Source: Deltaproteobacteria bacterium
GTDB lineage: Bacteria; Desulfobacterota; Desulfobaccia; Desulfobaccales; 0-14-0-80-60-11
NCBI GenBank assembly: GCA_026388765.1
Contig: JAPLJC010000093.1
Location: forward strand, 1 to 41,827
Direction: 5' to 3'
Length of the DNA: 41,827 nt
This document shows, one piece after another, positions 16,707 to 26,055 of this stretch. The stretch's first letter is position 1, and each line of letters opens with the position of its first letter. The position numbers and the translations under genes are program-made. The notes below the pieces were generated by a model. It was not told where the DNA came from. It searched no databases and saw only the letters and a list, made by a program, of their open reading frames with translations.

Positions 16707-16779
16707 AAAAAAAATTGACGGGTGACCAGAGACCGAGGTCAATACCTCTCCGGTCTTCCGTCTCCCGTCTCCGGTCATC
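16707..16779 (-). terminator. Heptamer inverted-array element 3 acting as terminator
   Basis: The right array (16752-16779) reads GGTCTTC, CGTCTCC, CGTCTCC, GGTCATC. The left array (16717-16740) reads GACGGGT, GACCAGA, GACCGAG, GTC. On the minus strand the arms fold into an imperfect long hairpin around GAGGT/ACCTC, followed by T8 (A8 at 16707-16714). It begins 1 base after the kinase stop codon. It therefore has the form of a rho-independent terminator for the kinase operon. Confidence 0.6.
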
Positions 16780-19050
16780 CTATTCGCTCTTGGGGAAGTA
16801 AGGCATATCAAAGGCAATCCTGGTGCCGGCGCCCTCCTGGCTCCAGATGGAGAGAACCCCGCCCACCATCCGGGCCCGCTCCTCCATGGCCGCCAACCCC
16901 ATGCCCTGGCCCGCGCCTTGCTGGCGTCGCTGAGCCCGGTTAAAGCCTTTGCCGTTGTCCTGGATGATAAAAGAGATATGGTTATGGGTCTTGTTGATGG
17001 ATGCCGTCAACTGGCTGGCCTGAGAGTGCTTGCCGATATTAGTGAGACATTCCTGAAAAATGCGATAGATCGTGACCCGGGCCTCCATGGGGAACAGGTC
17101 GTCGATATTGGTTTCCTGCACCTTGCATTCAATGTGGTAATGTCTGCTGAAGTCCCGGATGAGACGATGGATCGCGGCGGACAGGCCCAGGTCTTCCAGC
17201 ATCGTGGGGCTCAAATCCCGGGATAGGCGCCGGACATTATCCACCACCTGGTCCAGATTAGCCCGCATCTCACGGCATTCATTCCGGATTTGTTCCTGCT
17301 CCGGTTGCAGCTCATTCTCGATGGATTTGGCCTGGAGTTTCAAAACCAGCAGGGCTTGCCCCAGTTCATCGTGCAATTCCCGCGAGATCCGCCGGCGTTC
17401 GTCCTCTTGGGCGGTCAACAGTTGCGAGGCCAACAGGCGCAAGTTCTTTTCCGATTCCCGCAGTTTCTCATGCGTTTCTTTGCGGGCCGTGATGTCTTCC
17501 ACCGTACTGATGCAGTAGCGTGGATCGCCCTCAAGGCCCCGGACCAGGGAAGCCGTCACCCGGGCCCAAAAATCCGAGCTGTCTTGGCGCAAGAAACGCT
17601 TTTCCAGCTGGTAATTATCACGCCGCCCGGTCTTGAGTTCAGTGAATAATTCCACACTCCTGGCACGGTCCTCGGGGTGAGTGATTTCCAGAAAGGTTTT
17701 GCCTCGCAGTTCCTCCTCCCGGTAGCCCAGCATCCTGAGTTGGGCGGCGTTGGCGGTCATGATCCGCCCCTCCAGATCCCACAGGACGATACCCAGACCC
17801 GCGCCCTCAAAAATTGCCCGGAAGCGCTCTTCGCTGGCTCGCAGCCGCATTTCCGCCTGCCGGCGCTCCGTAATGTCCTGGGCCGTCCCCAACAGGCGTT
17901 GCGGCTTGCCGTTCTCGTCGAAGACCGCTTCCGCCTGGGCGTGGACGTAACGGACTGAACCATTGGGCCGGACGAAGCGGCTCACCAGATTATAAGGTTT
18001 CACTCCCGCCAGGGTGTCGCTGATCCTCTGGCTTACCCGCTCCTTATCTTCCGGGTGCACGCAGCTCAAAATCGATTCCAGGGAAGGGGTAAATTCCTCC
18101 GGGGTCAACCCAATGATCCGGTAGACCTCCTTGGACAAGATAATCTGGCCGGAGCGAAGATCCCATTCCCAGTGCCCCAGGCGCGCGATTCTTTGCGCCT
18201 CGGCCAGACGGATCTGGCTCTGCCGCAGTCTCTCCTCCGCCTGCTTGCGCCGGGTGATGTCGAAACCCAGCGTCAACACTTGGGGAGAGCCGTCTGCTTC
18301 GAAAAATGGGTAATTGTAAATCTGAAAAGTTTGGCGGTTGGGGGCTAGCCATTCGGCCTCATTAATCGTGCCGGTCTCGAAAACCCCCCGCGAGGGACAA
18401 TTTTCACAAGGTTCGCTACTTCCCTGCACCACTTCGAAACAGCGCTTGCCTTCCCAATCCCCGAAGATTTTTCGAAACATGCGGTTGGCGAACCGGATGG
18501 AAAAATCCGTCGCCTTCAAGTGCACCATGGCCGGCAGCCCGTCCAGCAGGGCGAAGAGCCGTTGCCGCTCTGCCTCCACCGCCATCTCGGCCGCCCGCCT
18601 CACCTCAATTTCCTGGCGCAGTTCCTCGTTGGCCCGCCGCAGGTCCTCCTCCACCTTTTTCCGTTCCGTGGCGTAGCGGATAGCCCGGAAGAGCATGATG
18701 CCGTCCGTCTGGCCCTTGACCAGATAGTCCTGGGCCCCCGCCCGCACCGCGGCGAGAGCCACCGCCTCATCGTTGAGTCCGCTTAAGACCACGAAAGGAA
18801 CCTGCGGGGCCTGGGCGTAAGCCCGGACGAAGGTGTCCAGGCCGCGGCTGTCCGGCAGGCCCAGATCCAGCAAGACCAGGTCGATCCCATCCTCGGCCAG
18901 TCTCTCCAGTCCGGTCGAGAGTAGAGGGACCAAATCGATCGCAAACCTGGGTTCCTGGGATTCCGCCAGCATCTCCCGGATAAGCCGGGCGTCGCCGGGA
19001 TTATCCTCCACCAGCAGAATCTTGACCGTGCCGTTACTCACCGCAATCAC
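16780..19050 (-). CDS. Hybrid sensor kinase: receiver, three PAS domains, HisKA_3, HATPase
   Basis: 756-aa soluble protein. An N-terminal receiver (9-128) has phospho-acceptor D62 (LLDLGLPD). A coiled linker leads to PAS domains at about 160-270, 280-400 and 405-525. The dimerisation/phosphoacceptor helix of the NarL-partner type carries H560 ([15 protein letters not shown]). The ATPase shows N671 ([10 protein letters not shown]) and DNGKGF with [14 protein letters not shown]1 contains C204, C215 and C218 (EPCENCP), possibly redox- or metal-sensing. The GTG at 19050 overlaps the upstream receiver gene's stop as GTGA. A GTG at 19041, with GAGGTG before it, is equally likely. It probably receives phosphate at D62 from the upstream kinase and acts on a NarL regulator. 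Confidence 0.93.
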   Translation of the reverse strand: MIAVSNGTVKILLVEDNPGDARLIREMLAESQEPRFAIDLVPLLSTGLERLAEDGIDLVLLDLGLPDSRGLDTFVRAYAQAPQVPFVVLSGLNDEAVALAAVRAGAQDYLVKGQTDGIMLFRAIRYATERKKVEEDLRRANEELRQEIEVRRAAEMAVEAERQRLFALLDGLPAMVHLKATDFSIRFANRMFRKIFGDWEGKRCFEVVQGSSEPCENCPSRGVFETGTINEAEWLAPNRQTFQIYNYPFFEADGSPQVLTLGFDITRRKQAEERLRQSQIRLAEAQRIARLGHWEWDLRSGQIILSKEVYRIIGLTPEEFTPSLESILSCVHPEDKERVSQRISDTLAGVKPYNLVSRFVRPNGSVRYVHAQAEAVFDENGKPQRLLGTAQDITERRQAEMRLRASEERFRAIFEGAGLGIVLWDLEGRIMTANAAQLRMLGYREEELRGKTFLEITHPEDRARSVELFTELKTGRRDNYQLEKRFLRQDSSDFWARVTASLVRGLEGDPRYCISTVEDITARKETHEKLRESEKNLRLLASQLLTAQEDERRRISRELHDELGQALLVLKLQAKSIENELQPEQEQIRNECREMRANLDQVVDNVRRLSRDLSPTMLEDLGLSAAIHRLIRDFSRHYHIECKVQETNIDDLFPMEARVTIYRIFQECLTNIGKHSQASQLTASINKTHNHISFIIQDNGKGFNRAQRRQQGAGQGMGLAAMEERARMVGGVLSIWSQEGAGTRIAFDMPYFPKSE

Positions 19051-19493
19051 CTCGGAGGCAGCATCACTATCGACAACCAGAAATCTTCGATGGACCTGAC
19101 CACCTTGATGAACTGTTCCAGGTTCACCGGTTTGGTGATGTAGCAGTTGGCATGGAGGTTATAACTCTTGATAATGTCCTGTTCGGCTTCGGACACCGTC
19201 AGGATCACCACCGGGATGCGCTTCAGGTCGGGATCATCCTTGATCTCCGCCAGCACTTCCCGGCCGTTCTTCTTGGGCAGGTTTAGGTCCAGCAGGACCA
19301 GATCAGGTCGCGGCATTTTACTATACGGGCCCTGCCGGCGCAGAAATTTCATGGCCGCCTCGCCGTCTTCCACGGTGGTCAGGTTATTGCGCACCTTGCC
19401 CTCTTTCAGGGCCTCTATGGTCAGCCGCACATCCCCGGGATTGTCTTCCACCATCAAGATCTCAATCGGCCTGCAGCTCCTGTTTTCGGTCAT
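19047..19493 (-). CDS. Single-domain response regulator (Rcp1/CheY-like)
   Basis: 148-aa stand-alone receiver without an output domain. VEDNPGD supplies the acidic pocket, D69 (LLDLNLP) is the phospho-acceptor, T99 and K121 (YITKPVN) complete the switch site. The long [20 protein letters not shown] loop resembles phytochrome-linked Rcp1 receivers. It overlaps the upstream kinase gene by 32 bases and the downstream hybrid kinase by 4, so all three are made together. It probably shuttles phosphate between them. Confidence 0.95.
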   Translation of the reverse strand: MTENRSCRPIEILMVEDNPGDVRLTIEALKEGKVRNNLTTVEDGEAAMKFLRRQGPYSKMPRPDLVLLDLNLPKKNGREVLAEIKDDPDLKRIPVVILTVSEAEQDIIKSYNLHANCYITKPVNLEQFIKVVRSIEDFWLSIVMLPPR

Positions 19494-20634
19494 CTCTCCT
19501 CGCTCCTGGAAGGTTGAAATAAAAAGTTGTCCCCTGGCCCGGCCCCGATTCTACCCAGATACGGCCACCGTGGCGTTCCACGATCTTCTTGCAGACGGCC
19601 TGACCGATGCCGGTGCCGGGATATTCGTCGCGTGCGTGTAGCCTTTGAAAAATGGCAAAGATGCGCTCCTGATGCTCTTTGGAGATACCGATTCCATTAT
19701 CCCGCACCGCCAGGAGCCAATCGCCGTCCTGGGCCTGGGCCGACACCTGAATCCGCGGCGGCTCCTGGCCACGGAATTTGATGGCGTTGGCCAGGAGGTT
19801 TTGGAGCAACTGGGTCAACTGCACCTGGTCCCCGTCCACAATGGGCAGGGGGCTGTGGGTCACCTCAGCCTTACTCTCCTTGATGACCTCATGGAGATTG
19901 GCCTCGGCATTGCTCAGAACCTCGCTTAAGTCCGTGGGGGCCGGGGGTTTGCCCCTGGTTCCCACCCGGGAGTAAAACAGCAAGTCGTTGATGAGCTGTT
20001 GCATCCGGTTGGCTCCGTCCACGGCGAAGCCAATGAACTCGTCAGCGTCCCGATCTAGCTGGCCCTGGTATCTTCGGGCCAGGAGCTGGGTGAAGCTGGC
20101 CACCATGCGCAAGGGCTCCTGTAAATCATGGGAGGCCACGTAGGCGAACTGCTCCAGGTCGGCATTGGAGCGGGACAGGTCTGCGGCGTATTGGGCCAGC
20201 TTGAGTTCGGCCCGGCGGCGCTCGTCCAGTTCCACCGACAGTCGGACATTGGCGTCGCGCAACTCTTCGGTGCGCTCCGCCACTTTGATTTCCAGGTCCT
20301 CTTTGGAGCGTTGCAGGGCTTCGGCGGCCCGTTTGATGGTGAGAAACAAGGGGGCGATGTAGATGACCCCGGCCAACATGACGCCGGAAATCGCCAGGGC
20401 CAGGAAGTCGTCCAGAGGGTCCGCGGGATTACTCGGGTCTCCGCCAAGCACCCTTACCACCGAGATGGAGCGCCGCAGCGCCATGATACAGAAGCCTGCC
20501 GAAACCAGCACCCAGGCCCGGCTTTTGCCGGTAACCCGGATCAGCCTCAAGGCATACACTGCCGCGGTAAGCTGGATCAGCACCGCGGCAACTTGCAGCA
20601 GAACGGAGATGGTAACTATGAGGTTTTTATCCAT
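19462..20634 (-). CDS. Membrane sensor histidine kinase (phytochrome-like HisKA)
   Basis: 390-aa kinase. Three membrane helices (about 6-28, 41-58, 77-99) form a small input domain with no recognisable ligand fold. A coiled coil (100-155) leads to the HisKA helix with H169 ([12 protein letters not shown]), the form typical of cyanobacterial-phytochrome-like kinases. The ATPase domain shows the N box ([12 protein letters not shown]), DNGIGI (312-317) and [11 protein letters not shown]. It heads the three-gene operon and overlaps the receiver gene. The 180-base space upstream holds no feature I can support. Confidence 0.94.
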   Translation of the reverse strand: MDKNLIVTISVLLQVAAVLIQLTAAVYALRLIRVTGKSRAWVLVSAGFCIMALRRSISVVRVLGGDPSNPADPLDDFLALAISGVMLAGVIYIAPLFLTIKRAAEALQRSKEDLEIKVAERTEELRDANVRLSVELDERRRAELKLAQYAADLSRSNADLEQFAYVASHDLQEPLRMVASFTQLLARRYQGQLDRDADEFIGFAVDGANRMQQLINDLLFYSRVGTRGKPPAPTDLSEVLSNAEANLHEVIKESKAEVTHSPLPIVDGDQVQLTQLLQNLLANAIKFRGQEPPRIQVSAQAQDGDWLLAVRDNGIGISKEHQERIFAIFQRLHARDEYPGTGIGQAVCKKIVERHGGRIWVESGPGQGTTFYFNLPGARRDDRKQELQAD

Positions 20635-20799
20635 GAGCTCTACGATCAGGGATAACGAACTACCTTATAAATCAGCATTATCGCTTATTAGATGATAAGG
20701 GATCTACCCGATTCCCTCCTTGCCAACGTTTGCCGCCCTCATGCTCCCCCAAAGGCGACTCTCAACCTGATAGGAGTGGGAGAACCCCGGGCCTAAGGT

Positions 20800-20814
20800 C
20801 CTGATTAAATCAGG
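20800..20814. repeat. Perfect 15-bp palindrome
   Basis: CCTGATT and AATCAGG flank a single A, directly after the stop codon of the four-cysteine gene. A one-base centre cannot form a normal RNA hairpin, so if functional this is a DNA protein-binding site. Alternatively it is chance. Confidence 0.45.
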
Positions 20815-21168
20815 TTAATCCGTAGCCGGGGCTTGGCTGGGCATGGGATGCACCACCACGATCCAGGGAAGGCACAAAGCCTGTTTTTCCGAGGCATAGG
20901 GGAACCCCGATGGCAGATAAGCCCCAAAGGGGCACTGGTTGCAAAGCTTGCCTTCCGTGCCGCAAATGGCCCGTAGGCCCTCCCCATCACCGATCAATTG
21001 CCGCAATTCCTCATGAAGTCTTCGGATATCCCCCACTTGCGGGTTGGCGATCTCCTGGATCATGCGCTCCATCACCCGGGCCATCTCCAGCAACAAAGGG
21101 GGCAGGGTGTCTTCGACTTTCTGGAGCCGGGTCAGGAAATCATGCGTCTGAATGCCGCCGGTAATCAT
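20815..21168 (-). CDS. Four-cysteine small protein linked to an amidoligase
   Basis: 117-aa protein of no family I know. The N-terminal half is helical (LLEMARVMERMIQEI). The C-terminal half holds C69, C76, C79 and C99 in a CX6CX2CX19C pattern around GKLCNQCPFG, which could bind zinc or an iron-sulfur cluster. The ATG at 21168 lies inside the end of the amidoligase gene (29-base overlap), so the two are co-translated. A GGGAGG site stands about 15 bases upstream, rather far. In-frame codons upstream of this ATG run through the amidoligase and are unlikely to be used. Confidence 0.7.
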   Translation of the reverse strand: MITGGIQTHDFLTRLQKVEDTLPPLLLEMARVMERMIQEIANPQVGDIRRLHEELRQLIGDGEGLRAICGTEGKLCNQCPFGAYLPSGFPYASEKQALCLPWIVVVHPMPSQAPATD

Positions 21169-22135
21169 GGTGGTTAACGTTTTCCTCCCTGGTCGGCCCG
21201 GGAAAGATAATGTGGGACAACATCCCGGCGCCGAGATAGATCTTGTATAACGTGTTGAACCATTTATTCGGCTGGGAGACATACTCCAGGATCGGCCGTC
21301 GACCCTTGCTCCACTCCACCAGAAATTGCGTGAAGATGATCCACTGCATCAATTCCTCCGGCTGGTCGATAACCGAAGGAAAATAGCGAAATTCGATGGT
21401 GCCCCGGTACCAGTAGGAATGCAGGTTGAGGCCGTGGTAGCGGGTGGGATGGAATTTGTTATGCCGCGGCGTCTTGAGGTCGTCCCGGTTCTCCGGCGAA
21501 TACCACAGGCTCTGCACCCGGGGGATATCTTCTTCGGAGCCTTCCCGCCGGTACCAATCGTAGAGGTCCACTTCCAGGGGCCGGCAGGTCTCGGACCGGC
21601 GCCGCTCCTCCGGCAGCAGATGGTAGATATAGCCCTCGAAAATGGAGATGATCCGCATCAACTGGAAGAGTTCCCGGTTATCGAACTTGGACCGGTCCAC
21701 CCCGTGGTGCACGTGAAAGCCGCAGGTTTCGTTGACCTGAAGTTCAGGAAACTCCTGGAGCAACAGCAGGACCTCGTATAATTCCACCAGACCCTTGAAG
21801 CCGGTAAGAATTGGGCTCACCAGCTCGTTGCCGCCGGCCCCCTTGATGGTGTCGTCCAGGACGAAAGACCAGGCTGCGTAAGGCGTCTCCTCGGGGGAAA
21901 AGCCGTTCAGGACGATACCCCGGTTTTGAAAAACCCTGGGCAATAGCGTCCCATCCTGAAGCCGATTCATAATCTTGTAAGGCGGGATGATCTGACGGTC
22001 GCCAGTGCTAATGGAATATTTCAGCCCGAAGCTCTCGATCTCCACCCCGAAAGGCCGGTCGGTGAAGTACCGCAGCATCGGGTATTTCTCGATTAACCGC
22101 GCCTCCAAACCCCCAGGTGAACCCACCTTGGCCAT
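21140..22135 (-). CDS. Putative amidoligase-family enzyme (GCS/GS-like COOH-NH2 ligase)
   Basis: 331 aa from the ATG at 22135; an in-frame TTG at 22192 would add 19 residues, and neither start has a good ribosome site. The motifs follow the amidoligase (glutamine synthetase/gamma-glutamylcysteine synthetase fold) pattern: FGVEIESFG (metal/ATP glutamates), GNELVSPIL, CGFHVHHGV, RYHGLNLHSYW and GTIEFRYFPS. Such enzymes form amide bonds from ATP, a carboxylate and an amine. Family members act in peptide tagging, cell-wall or peptide-natural-product chemistry. The substrate is not evident. It overlaps the four-cysteine gene by 29 bases and is probably an operon with it. Confidence 0.82.
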   Translation of the reverse strand: MAKVGSPGGLEARLIEKYPMLRYFTDRPFGVEIESFGLKYSISTGDRQIIPPYKIMNRLQDGTLLPRVFQNRGIVLNGFSPEETPYAAWSFVLDDTIKGAGGNELVSPILTGFKGLVELYEVLLLLQEFPELQVNETCGFHVHHGVDRSKFDNRELFQLMRIISIFEGYIYHLLPEERRRSETCRPLEVDLYDWYRREGSEEDIPRVQSLWYSPENRDDLKTPRHNKFHPTRYHGLNLHSYWYRGTIEFRYFPSVIDQPEELMQWIIFTQFLVEWSKGRRPILEYVSQPNKWFNTLYKIYLGAGMLSHIIFPGPTREENVNHHDYRRHSDA

Positions 22136-22192
22136 CCCCCAACTGCAAGAAAATCTAAACCGCCGGGCTTCATTCTCACCCACGGCCGTCAA

Positions 22193-22599
22193 ATCATCTG
22201 GTGCTAATTCTTGCTATCCAAAATAACGAAAATGCCAGCCCATGGCAAGGGAATTCCATGGCTACCAGGTAATCCGCTGAATAATTTACCTCAGAAATAT
22301 TATCTGGTAATTTTTTTAACAGATTTATCCCATAATTAAACGGTCCGGGGTTGGCGCGCGGCTCTTGGTTTACGCCTGGGTGGCGCCCCTATGGCCTTGG
22401 CGGGCTTAGTGACTCAAGGTAACAGACAGGAATAAAAGGAAGGCCGCTCCTTTAAGCGGTGCGCCGTGAAATCTGTGGCGCTTAGAGACTTGGGGTCGCG
22501 GGCCGAAGACGCGCTTCACCCTGACCTATACTATCCTGCGGCTCGTTGCGATTAAATCCATTGCCGCCGGCTGAGAAAAGCCGGCCCTGAGACTTGCTG
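22193..22599. other. Intergenic region without a recognised gene
   Basis: 407 bases between the amidoligase gene and the NlpC/P60 gene. The half near the amidoligase is AT-rich and probably holds its promoter. At 22444-22459 CCGCT/AGCGG can pair, and this hairpin competes with AAAGGA/TCCTTT. At 22566-22585 GCCGGCT/AGCCGGC with loop GAGAAA lies 14 bases after the NlpC stop. It may end that transcript, although no T-run follows. I see no open frame with a ribosome site. Confidence 0.5.
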
Positions 22600-23442
22600 C
22601 TAATTGGGGTAACGCACTTCGAAAACGCGTTTGGCCACGACGAAGGTGCCTTCGTAGTAAGGCTGCCGCAAATCCGTGACCGTAACCCCGTTGCGGTGGT
22701 TGGAGGCGTGAATCATCTTGCCTTCTCCCAGATAGATGCCGGCATGGCCCACTGAGTAGCCGCCCCGGCGGAAGAAGAGTAGATCTCCGGGAAGTAATTT
22801 GGAAAAATCCATATTTTGGGTCACGACCTTGCCCACCTGAGCCTGCTCGGCGCTGGACCGGGGCAGATCGATTTTAAAGCCGTGGTAGATGTATTGGACG
22901 AACCCGGAGCAGTCGGTGGCGGAACCGGTCTGCAGGGAGCCGCCGCGGCTATACGGGGTGTCGCGATAGTATTTGGCCTGGGTCAGGATCAACTCGGAGA
23001 AATCCCAGGGCTCAAACCGGTTGTATTTGGGTTCGGTCTGCAGCGACGACTGATCCCTCGCAATGTCCGGCTTGGACGACGGCTTGGTCAGCGGGGTCCC
23101 CGGTTTCTTGGGCGATAGGGGTTCCAGGATAAATTTGCCATCCCGTTGCGGCGTGACCTTCATTAAAGGCGGGGTTTCCGGCACCGAGGCGCGGCTAGGC
23201 GTGGGGCTGTAGCTCGGCACGATGGCAGACTGCACCACGTCTGGGGTATCTTCCTGGGAACGGCTGCGGCTTTTGCCTGCCTTATTCCCGGATTTGCTCT
23301 TTTTACTTACCTTGCTTTGGGTCTTGGAGTTGGAAGAAGAGGATTTCTTTTTTACGCCCTTAGTGGGCACTGAAAAGGCCAGGCTGGGTGAAAAAGTTAG
23401 GGCCAGGGTTATCACCGCGCTCAATATTATCCGATTCGCCAT
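22600..23442 (-). CDS. Secreted NlpC/P60 cell-wall peptidase
   Basis: 280-aa exported endopeptidase. A signal peptide (1-23, cleavage after LAF-S or nearby) is followed by a Lys/Ser-rich and then Pro-rich linker (25-145), likely a wall-spanning or disordered region. The NlpC/P60 domain covers 148-275 with catalytic C178 (TDCSGFV), H233 (VGHAGIY) and H245 (IHASN). Such enzymes cut the stem peptide of peptidoglycan (gamma-D-Glu-diamino acid bonds). A strong AAAGGAGG site sets the start. It has its own promoter and a leader of about 160 bases. Confidence 0.94.
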   Translation of the reverse strand: MANRIILSAVITLALTFSPSLAFSVPTKGVKKKSSSSNSKTQSKVSKKSKSGNKAGKSRSRSQEDTPDVVQSAIVPSYSPTPSRASVPETPPLMKVTPQRDGKFILEPLSPKKPGTPLTKPSSKPDIARDQSSLQTEPKYNRFEPWDFSELILTQAKYYRDTPYSRGGSLQTGSATDCSGFVQYIYHGFKIDLPRSSAEQAQVGKVVTQNMDFSKLLPGDLLFFRRGGYSVGHAGIYLGEGKMIHASNHRNGVTVTDLRQPYYEGTFVVAKRVFEVRYPN

Positions 23443-23465
23443 CCAGAACCTCCTTTGTTATGGGA

Positions 23466-23516
23466 CAATCCGGAGGGAGCCGATACGTTCTGCCATCAGC
23501 CCCGGACAATTGGCCG
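23466..23516 (-). promoter_or_regulatory. Structured hairpin in the NlpC/P60 leader
   Basis: In the RNA, GGCTGAT pairs with ATCGGCT across the loop GGCAGAACGT, extended by TCCGG/CCGGA with a small bulge. A second small hairpin (TTTGTC/GACAAA) lies upstream near 23519-23542. The structure ends about 25 bases before the start codon. It does not match the ydaO c-di-AMP motif often found before such genes. Confidence 0.4.
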
Positions 23517-23580
23517 GTTTTTTGTCATCATGCCTGACAAAGAACTTAACTGCCAAATGGGTATGTTTACTAGCCGAAAT

Positions 23581-23639
23581 TAGGTAAATATACCTATATA
23601 ATTAGCTGCGACTTTAGTCTAGATAAAAAGAGATGTCAA
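23581..23639 (-). promoter_or_regulatory. NlpC/P60 promoter with adjacent operator-like palindrome
   Basis: On the minus strand TTGACA (23634-23639) is 17 bases from TAAAGT (23611-23616). Just downstream of the expected start lies the perfect inverted repeat TAGGTA-TATT-TACCTA (23581-23596), placed where a bound repressor would block initiation. The rest of the gap to rplQ (23640-23825) shows nothing I can name. Confidence 0.5.
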
Positions 23640-23825
23640 ACCTTTTTTTCCCGCGGATTCACCGGCAATTCCCTTTACCTTGAATTATCAATAAGATAAA
23701 TTAGCAAAAAATTGTCCGGACCGGCCGCCGCTTGCACCTTTGTGAGCCAGGATCGGGGGGGGAAAGCCAGGCAGGGAGGTTCACGGGGTCAAGCTTGCGC
23801 CTGTGCCCCAATTAAGGTTCGCCAA

Positions 23826-23841
23826 GGCGGACGTCTCCGCC
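23826..23841. repeat. Short GC palindrome after rplQ
   Basis: GGCGGA and TCCGCC enclose the loop CGTC, about 25 bases past the rplQ stop. No T-run follows on the minus strand, so it is a poor intrinsic terminator. It could be a REP-like unit or a stabilising 3' hairpin of the ribosomal transcript. Confidence 0.4.
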
Positions 23842-23865
23842 CGCCACTCGCGGTCGTAGAATCGT

Positions 23866-24267
23866 TTAACTGGCCGCGGCCTTCTTGGCCTTGGCCTTGG
23901 GCAGCTTCTCCGGACGGTCCACCAGTTCTAAGATGGACATGGCAGCGCCATCGCCCAACCTCACCCCCAGGGGGATGATGCGGGTGTAGCCGCCGGGGCG
24001 GTCCTGGTACCGCTCCTTAAGTTCGCCGAAGAGCTTGGCCACCACCTTCTTGGAACGCACCACCGCCTGAGTCAGACGCCGGGCGTGCAGGTCGCCCCGC
24101 TTGGCCAGAGTAATGACCTTCTCCGCCCACTGGCGCGCCTCTTTGGCCTTGGCCCGGGTGGTTTCCACCCTTTCGGTCTCCAGCAGGGAGGTGATCAGGT
24201 TGCGCAGCATGGCCAGGCGATGCTCCGTGGTGCGCCCGAGACGCCGGCCGGCTTTTAAGTGCCTCAT
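23866..24267 (-). CDS. rplQ: Ribosomal protein L17
   Basis: 133-aa large-subunit protein and last gene of the alpha operon. [20 protein letters not shown] is the family start, and [17 protein letters not shown] is conserved. The C-terminus ends in a Lys/Ala tail ([10 protein letters not shown]). Its ATG overlaps the rpoA stop as ATGA. Confidence 0.98.
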   Translation of the reverse strand: MRHLKAGRRLGRTTEHRLAMLRNLITSLLETERVETTRAKAKEARQWAEKVITLAKRGDLHARRLTQAVVRSKKVVAKLFGELKERYQDRPGGYTRIIPLGVRLGDGAAMSILELVDRPEKLPKAKAKKAAAS

Positions 24268-25277
24268 GCGACTTCTTCCTTCCTTTCCGGCATCTGGTCC
24301 GGAGGCATAAAGTTATCCAGCTTCATTCCCAAGTGCAGCCCCATTTCCGTGAGGATCTCTTTGATCTCATTCAAGGACTTGCGGCCGAAATTCTTGGTCT
24401 TGAGCATCTCCTGCTCGCTCTTCTGCACCAACTCGCCGATGTAGCGAATGTTGGCGTTGCGCAAACAGTTGGCGGCCCGCACCGACAACTCCAGTTCATT
24501 GACGCTGCGGTAGAGGTTCTCGTTCAGGGTGGGCGGCTCTTCCGTCGACTTCTCCTCCAGCCCCGTCGGCTCCTCTTCGAAGTTAATGAACATGGTCAGG
24601 TGCTCTTTGAGAATCTTGGCGGCATAGGCCACCGCATTCTCCGGGCTGACGCTGCCGTCGGTCCACACCTCCATGGTTAGCTTGTCATAGTCGGTACGTT
24701 GCCCCACCCGGGCCTGGGTGACCACGTAATTCACCTTGCGGATGGGGGCGAAACTGGCGTCCAGGGGGATATAGCCGATGGCCTGATCCTCATCCTTGTT
24801 GGCTTCCGCGGGAACAAAGCCCTTGCCGGTCTTGACCGTCATTTCGATATCGAGCTGGCCGTCCCCAGCCAGAGAGGCAATGTGGTGCTCGGGGTTAAGT
24901 ATCTCCACCACGCCTTCCGTCTCAATATCGCCGGCCTTGACCTCTCTTTCACCCGCGGCCTCCAGGTGCAGGATCCTGACGCCATCGCTGAGCAGCCTCA
25001 GGCGCACCTGTTTCAGATTGAGGAGGATTTCTGTGACATCTTCTCTAACCCCGGGGATCGCAGAAAATTCGTGATGCACATCCTTGAGGCGGACCGCGGT
25101 AATCGCCGATCCCCGGAGAGATGAGAGCAAAACCCGTCGCAAGGCATTTCCCAGGGTGGTGCCGAAGCCCCGCTCCAGCGGCTCGCAGGTGAATTTGCCG
25201 TAGTGGCGGCTATGGCTCTCGCCATCCACTTCCAACCGTTTGGGCTTGATTATATCGGTCCAATTTTTATGGATCAT
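24264..25277 (-). CDS. rpoA: RNA polymerase alpha subunit
   Basis: 337-aa subunit. The N-terminal assembly domain ([35 protein letters not shown]) is joined by an acidic linker near 235-250 to the C-terminal domain ([28 protein letters not shown]) that contacts UP elements and activators. The length is normal. A 134-base leader with a hairpin separates it from rpsD. Overlaps rplQ by 4 bases. Confidence 0.98.
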   Translation of the reverse strand: MIHKNWTDIIKPKRLEVDGESHSRHYGKFTCEPLERGFGTTLGNALRRVLLSSLRGSAITAVRLKDVHHEFSAIPGVREDVTEILLNLKQVRLRLLSDGVRILHLEAAGEREVKAGDIETEGVVEILNPEHHIASLAGDGQLDIEMTVKTGKGFVPAEANKDEDQAIGYIPLDASFAPIRKVNYVVTQARVGQRTDYDKLTMEVWTDGSVSPENAVAYAAKILKEHLTMFINFEEEPTGLEEKSTEEPPTLNENLYRSVNELELSVRAANCLRNANIRYIGELVQKSEQEMLKTKNFGRKSLNEIKEILTEMGLHLGMKLDNFMPPDQMPERKEEVA

Positions 25278-25348
25278 GGTCCCTCGTTCAGACTACTCAG
25301 CTTTTCTGACCCAAACGAAAACTCCCATCCTCAGCAGGACAAAAGCCA

Positions 25349-25377
25349 TCCCCGGGGCACAGCCTTTTCGCCGGGGA
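25349..25377 (-). promoter_or_regulatory. Hairpin in the rpsD-rpoA spacer
   Basis: TCCCCGG and CCGGGGA form a 7-bp stem with a 15-base loop in the 134-base space before rpoA, which is long for this operon. It has no T-run. It may be an RNA-processing or S4-related regulatory structure; this is inference only. Confidence 0.35.
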
Positions 25378-25411
25378 CGTCGATTTTCGGGCCATAAAGG
25401 ATCCTGATTCT

Positions 25412-26038
25412 CTATTTGGAATAAAGCTCCACAATCAAATGTTCTTGAATGGGCATGGTAATATCTTCCCGGCCGGGAAACATGATCACCTGACCTTTGG
25501 CCTCATCCTTGTTGAACTCCAGCCAGGACGGGCAGCCACGCCGGGCTACGGCCTCCATGGCATCTTTGATCAGCGGCAGGTTGCGGCCCTTCTCGGTGGC
25601 CTGGATCACGTCACCCTTCCGCACCAGGTACGAGGGCAGATTCACCTTGGCGCCATTGATTAAAATGAGATTATGGCGCACCAACTGCCGGGCCTGAGAC
25701 CGGGAGTTGGCAAAGCCCAACCGGTACACCACATTGTCCAGACGCCGCTCCAGAAAGACTAACAGGTTTGTCCCGGTCACTCCTTTCTGCCGTTCGGCCT
25801 TTTCGAAATAACTGCTGAACTGTTTCTCCAGCACCCCATAAATGCGTCTGACCTTCTGCTTTTCCCGGAGCTGCGTGCCGTAGTCGGATACCTTGCTGCG
25901 CCGCTGGCCGTGCTGCCCCGGCGGGTAATGGCGCCGGTCGATGGCGCATTTATCCGTATAACAGCGGTCGCCTTTAAGGTAGAGCTGCATCCCTTCCCGG
26001 CGGCAGAGCCGGCAAACCGGTCCCAAATATCTAGCCAA
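25412..26038 (-). CDS. rpsD: Ribosomal protein S4
   Basis: 208-aa primary 16S rRNA-binding protein. The N-terminus carries a zinc-type four-cysteine motif (C9, C12 in [10 protein letters not shown]26 and C31 in [11 protein letters not shown]), the C+ form of S4. The S4 RNA-binding domain is at [21 protein letters not shown]. The start is TTG at 26038, with GAGGTGA upstream. Confidence 0.97.
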   Translation of the reverse strand: MARYLGPVCRLCRREGMQLYLKGDRCYTDKCAIDRRHYPPGQHGQRRSKVSDYGTQLREKQKVRRIYGVLEKQFSSYFEKAERQKGVTGTNLLVFLERRLDNVVYRLGFANSRSQARQLVRHNLILINGAKVNLPSYLVRKGDVIQATEKGRNLPLIKDAMEAVARRGCPSWLEFNKDEAKGQVIMFPGREDITMPIQEHLIVELYSK

Positions 26039-26055
26039 TTTCAGTCACCTCTTCT

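Noticed and set aside
23443-23620. ydaO-type c-di-AMP riboswitch before the NlpC/P60 gene
   Set aside because: The conserved ydaO core words are absent; only a generic bulged hairpin is seen.
23705-23978. Small plus-strand frame near the rplQ 3' end
   Set aside because: Overlaps rplQ on the other strand and has no ribosome site or conserved pattern.
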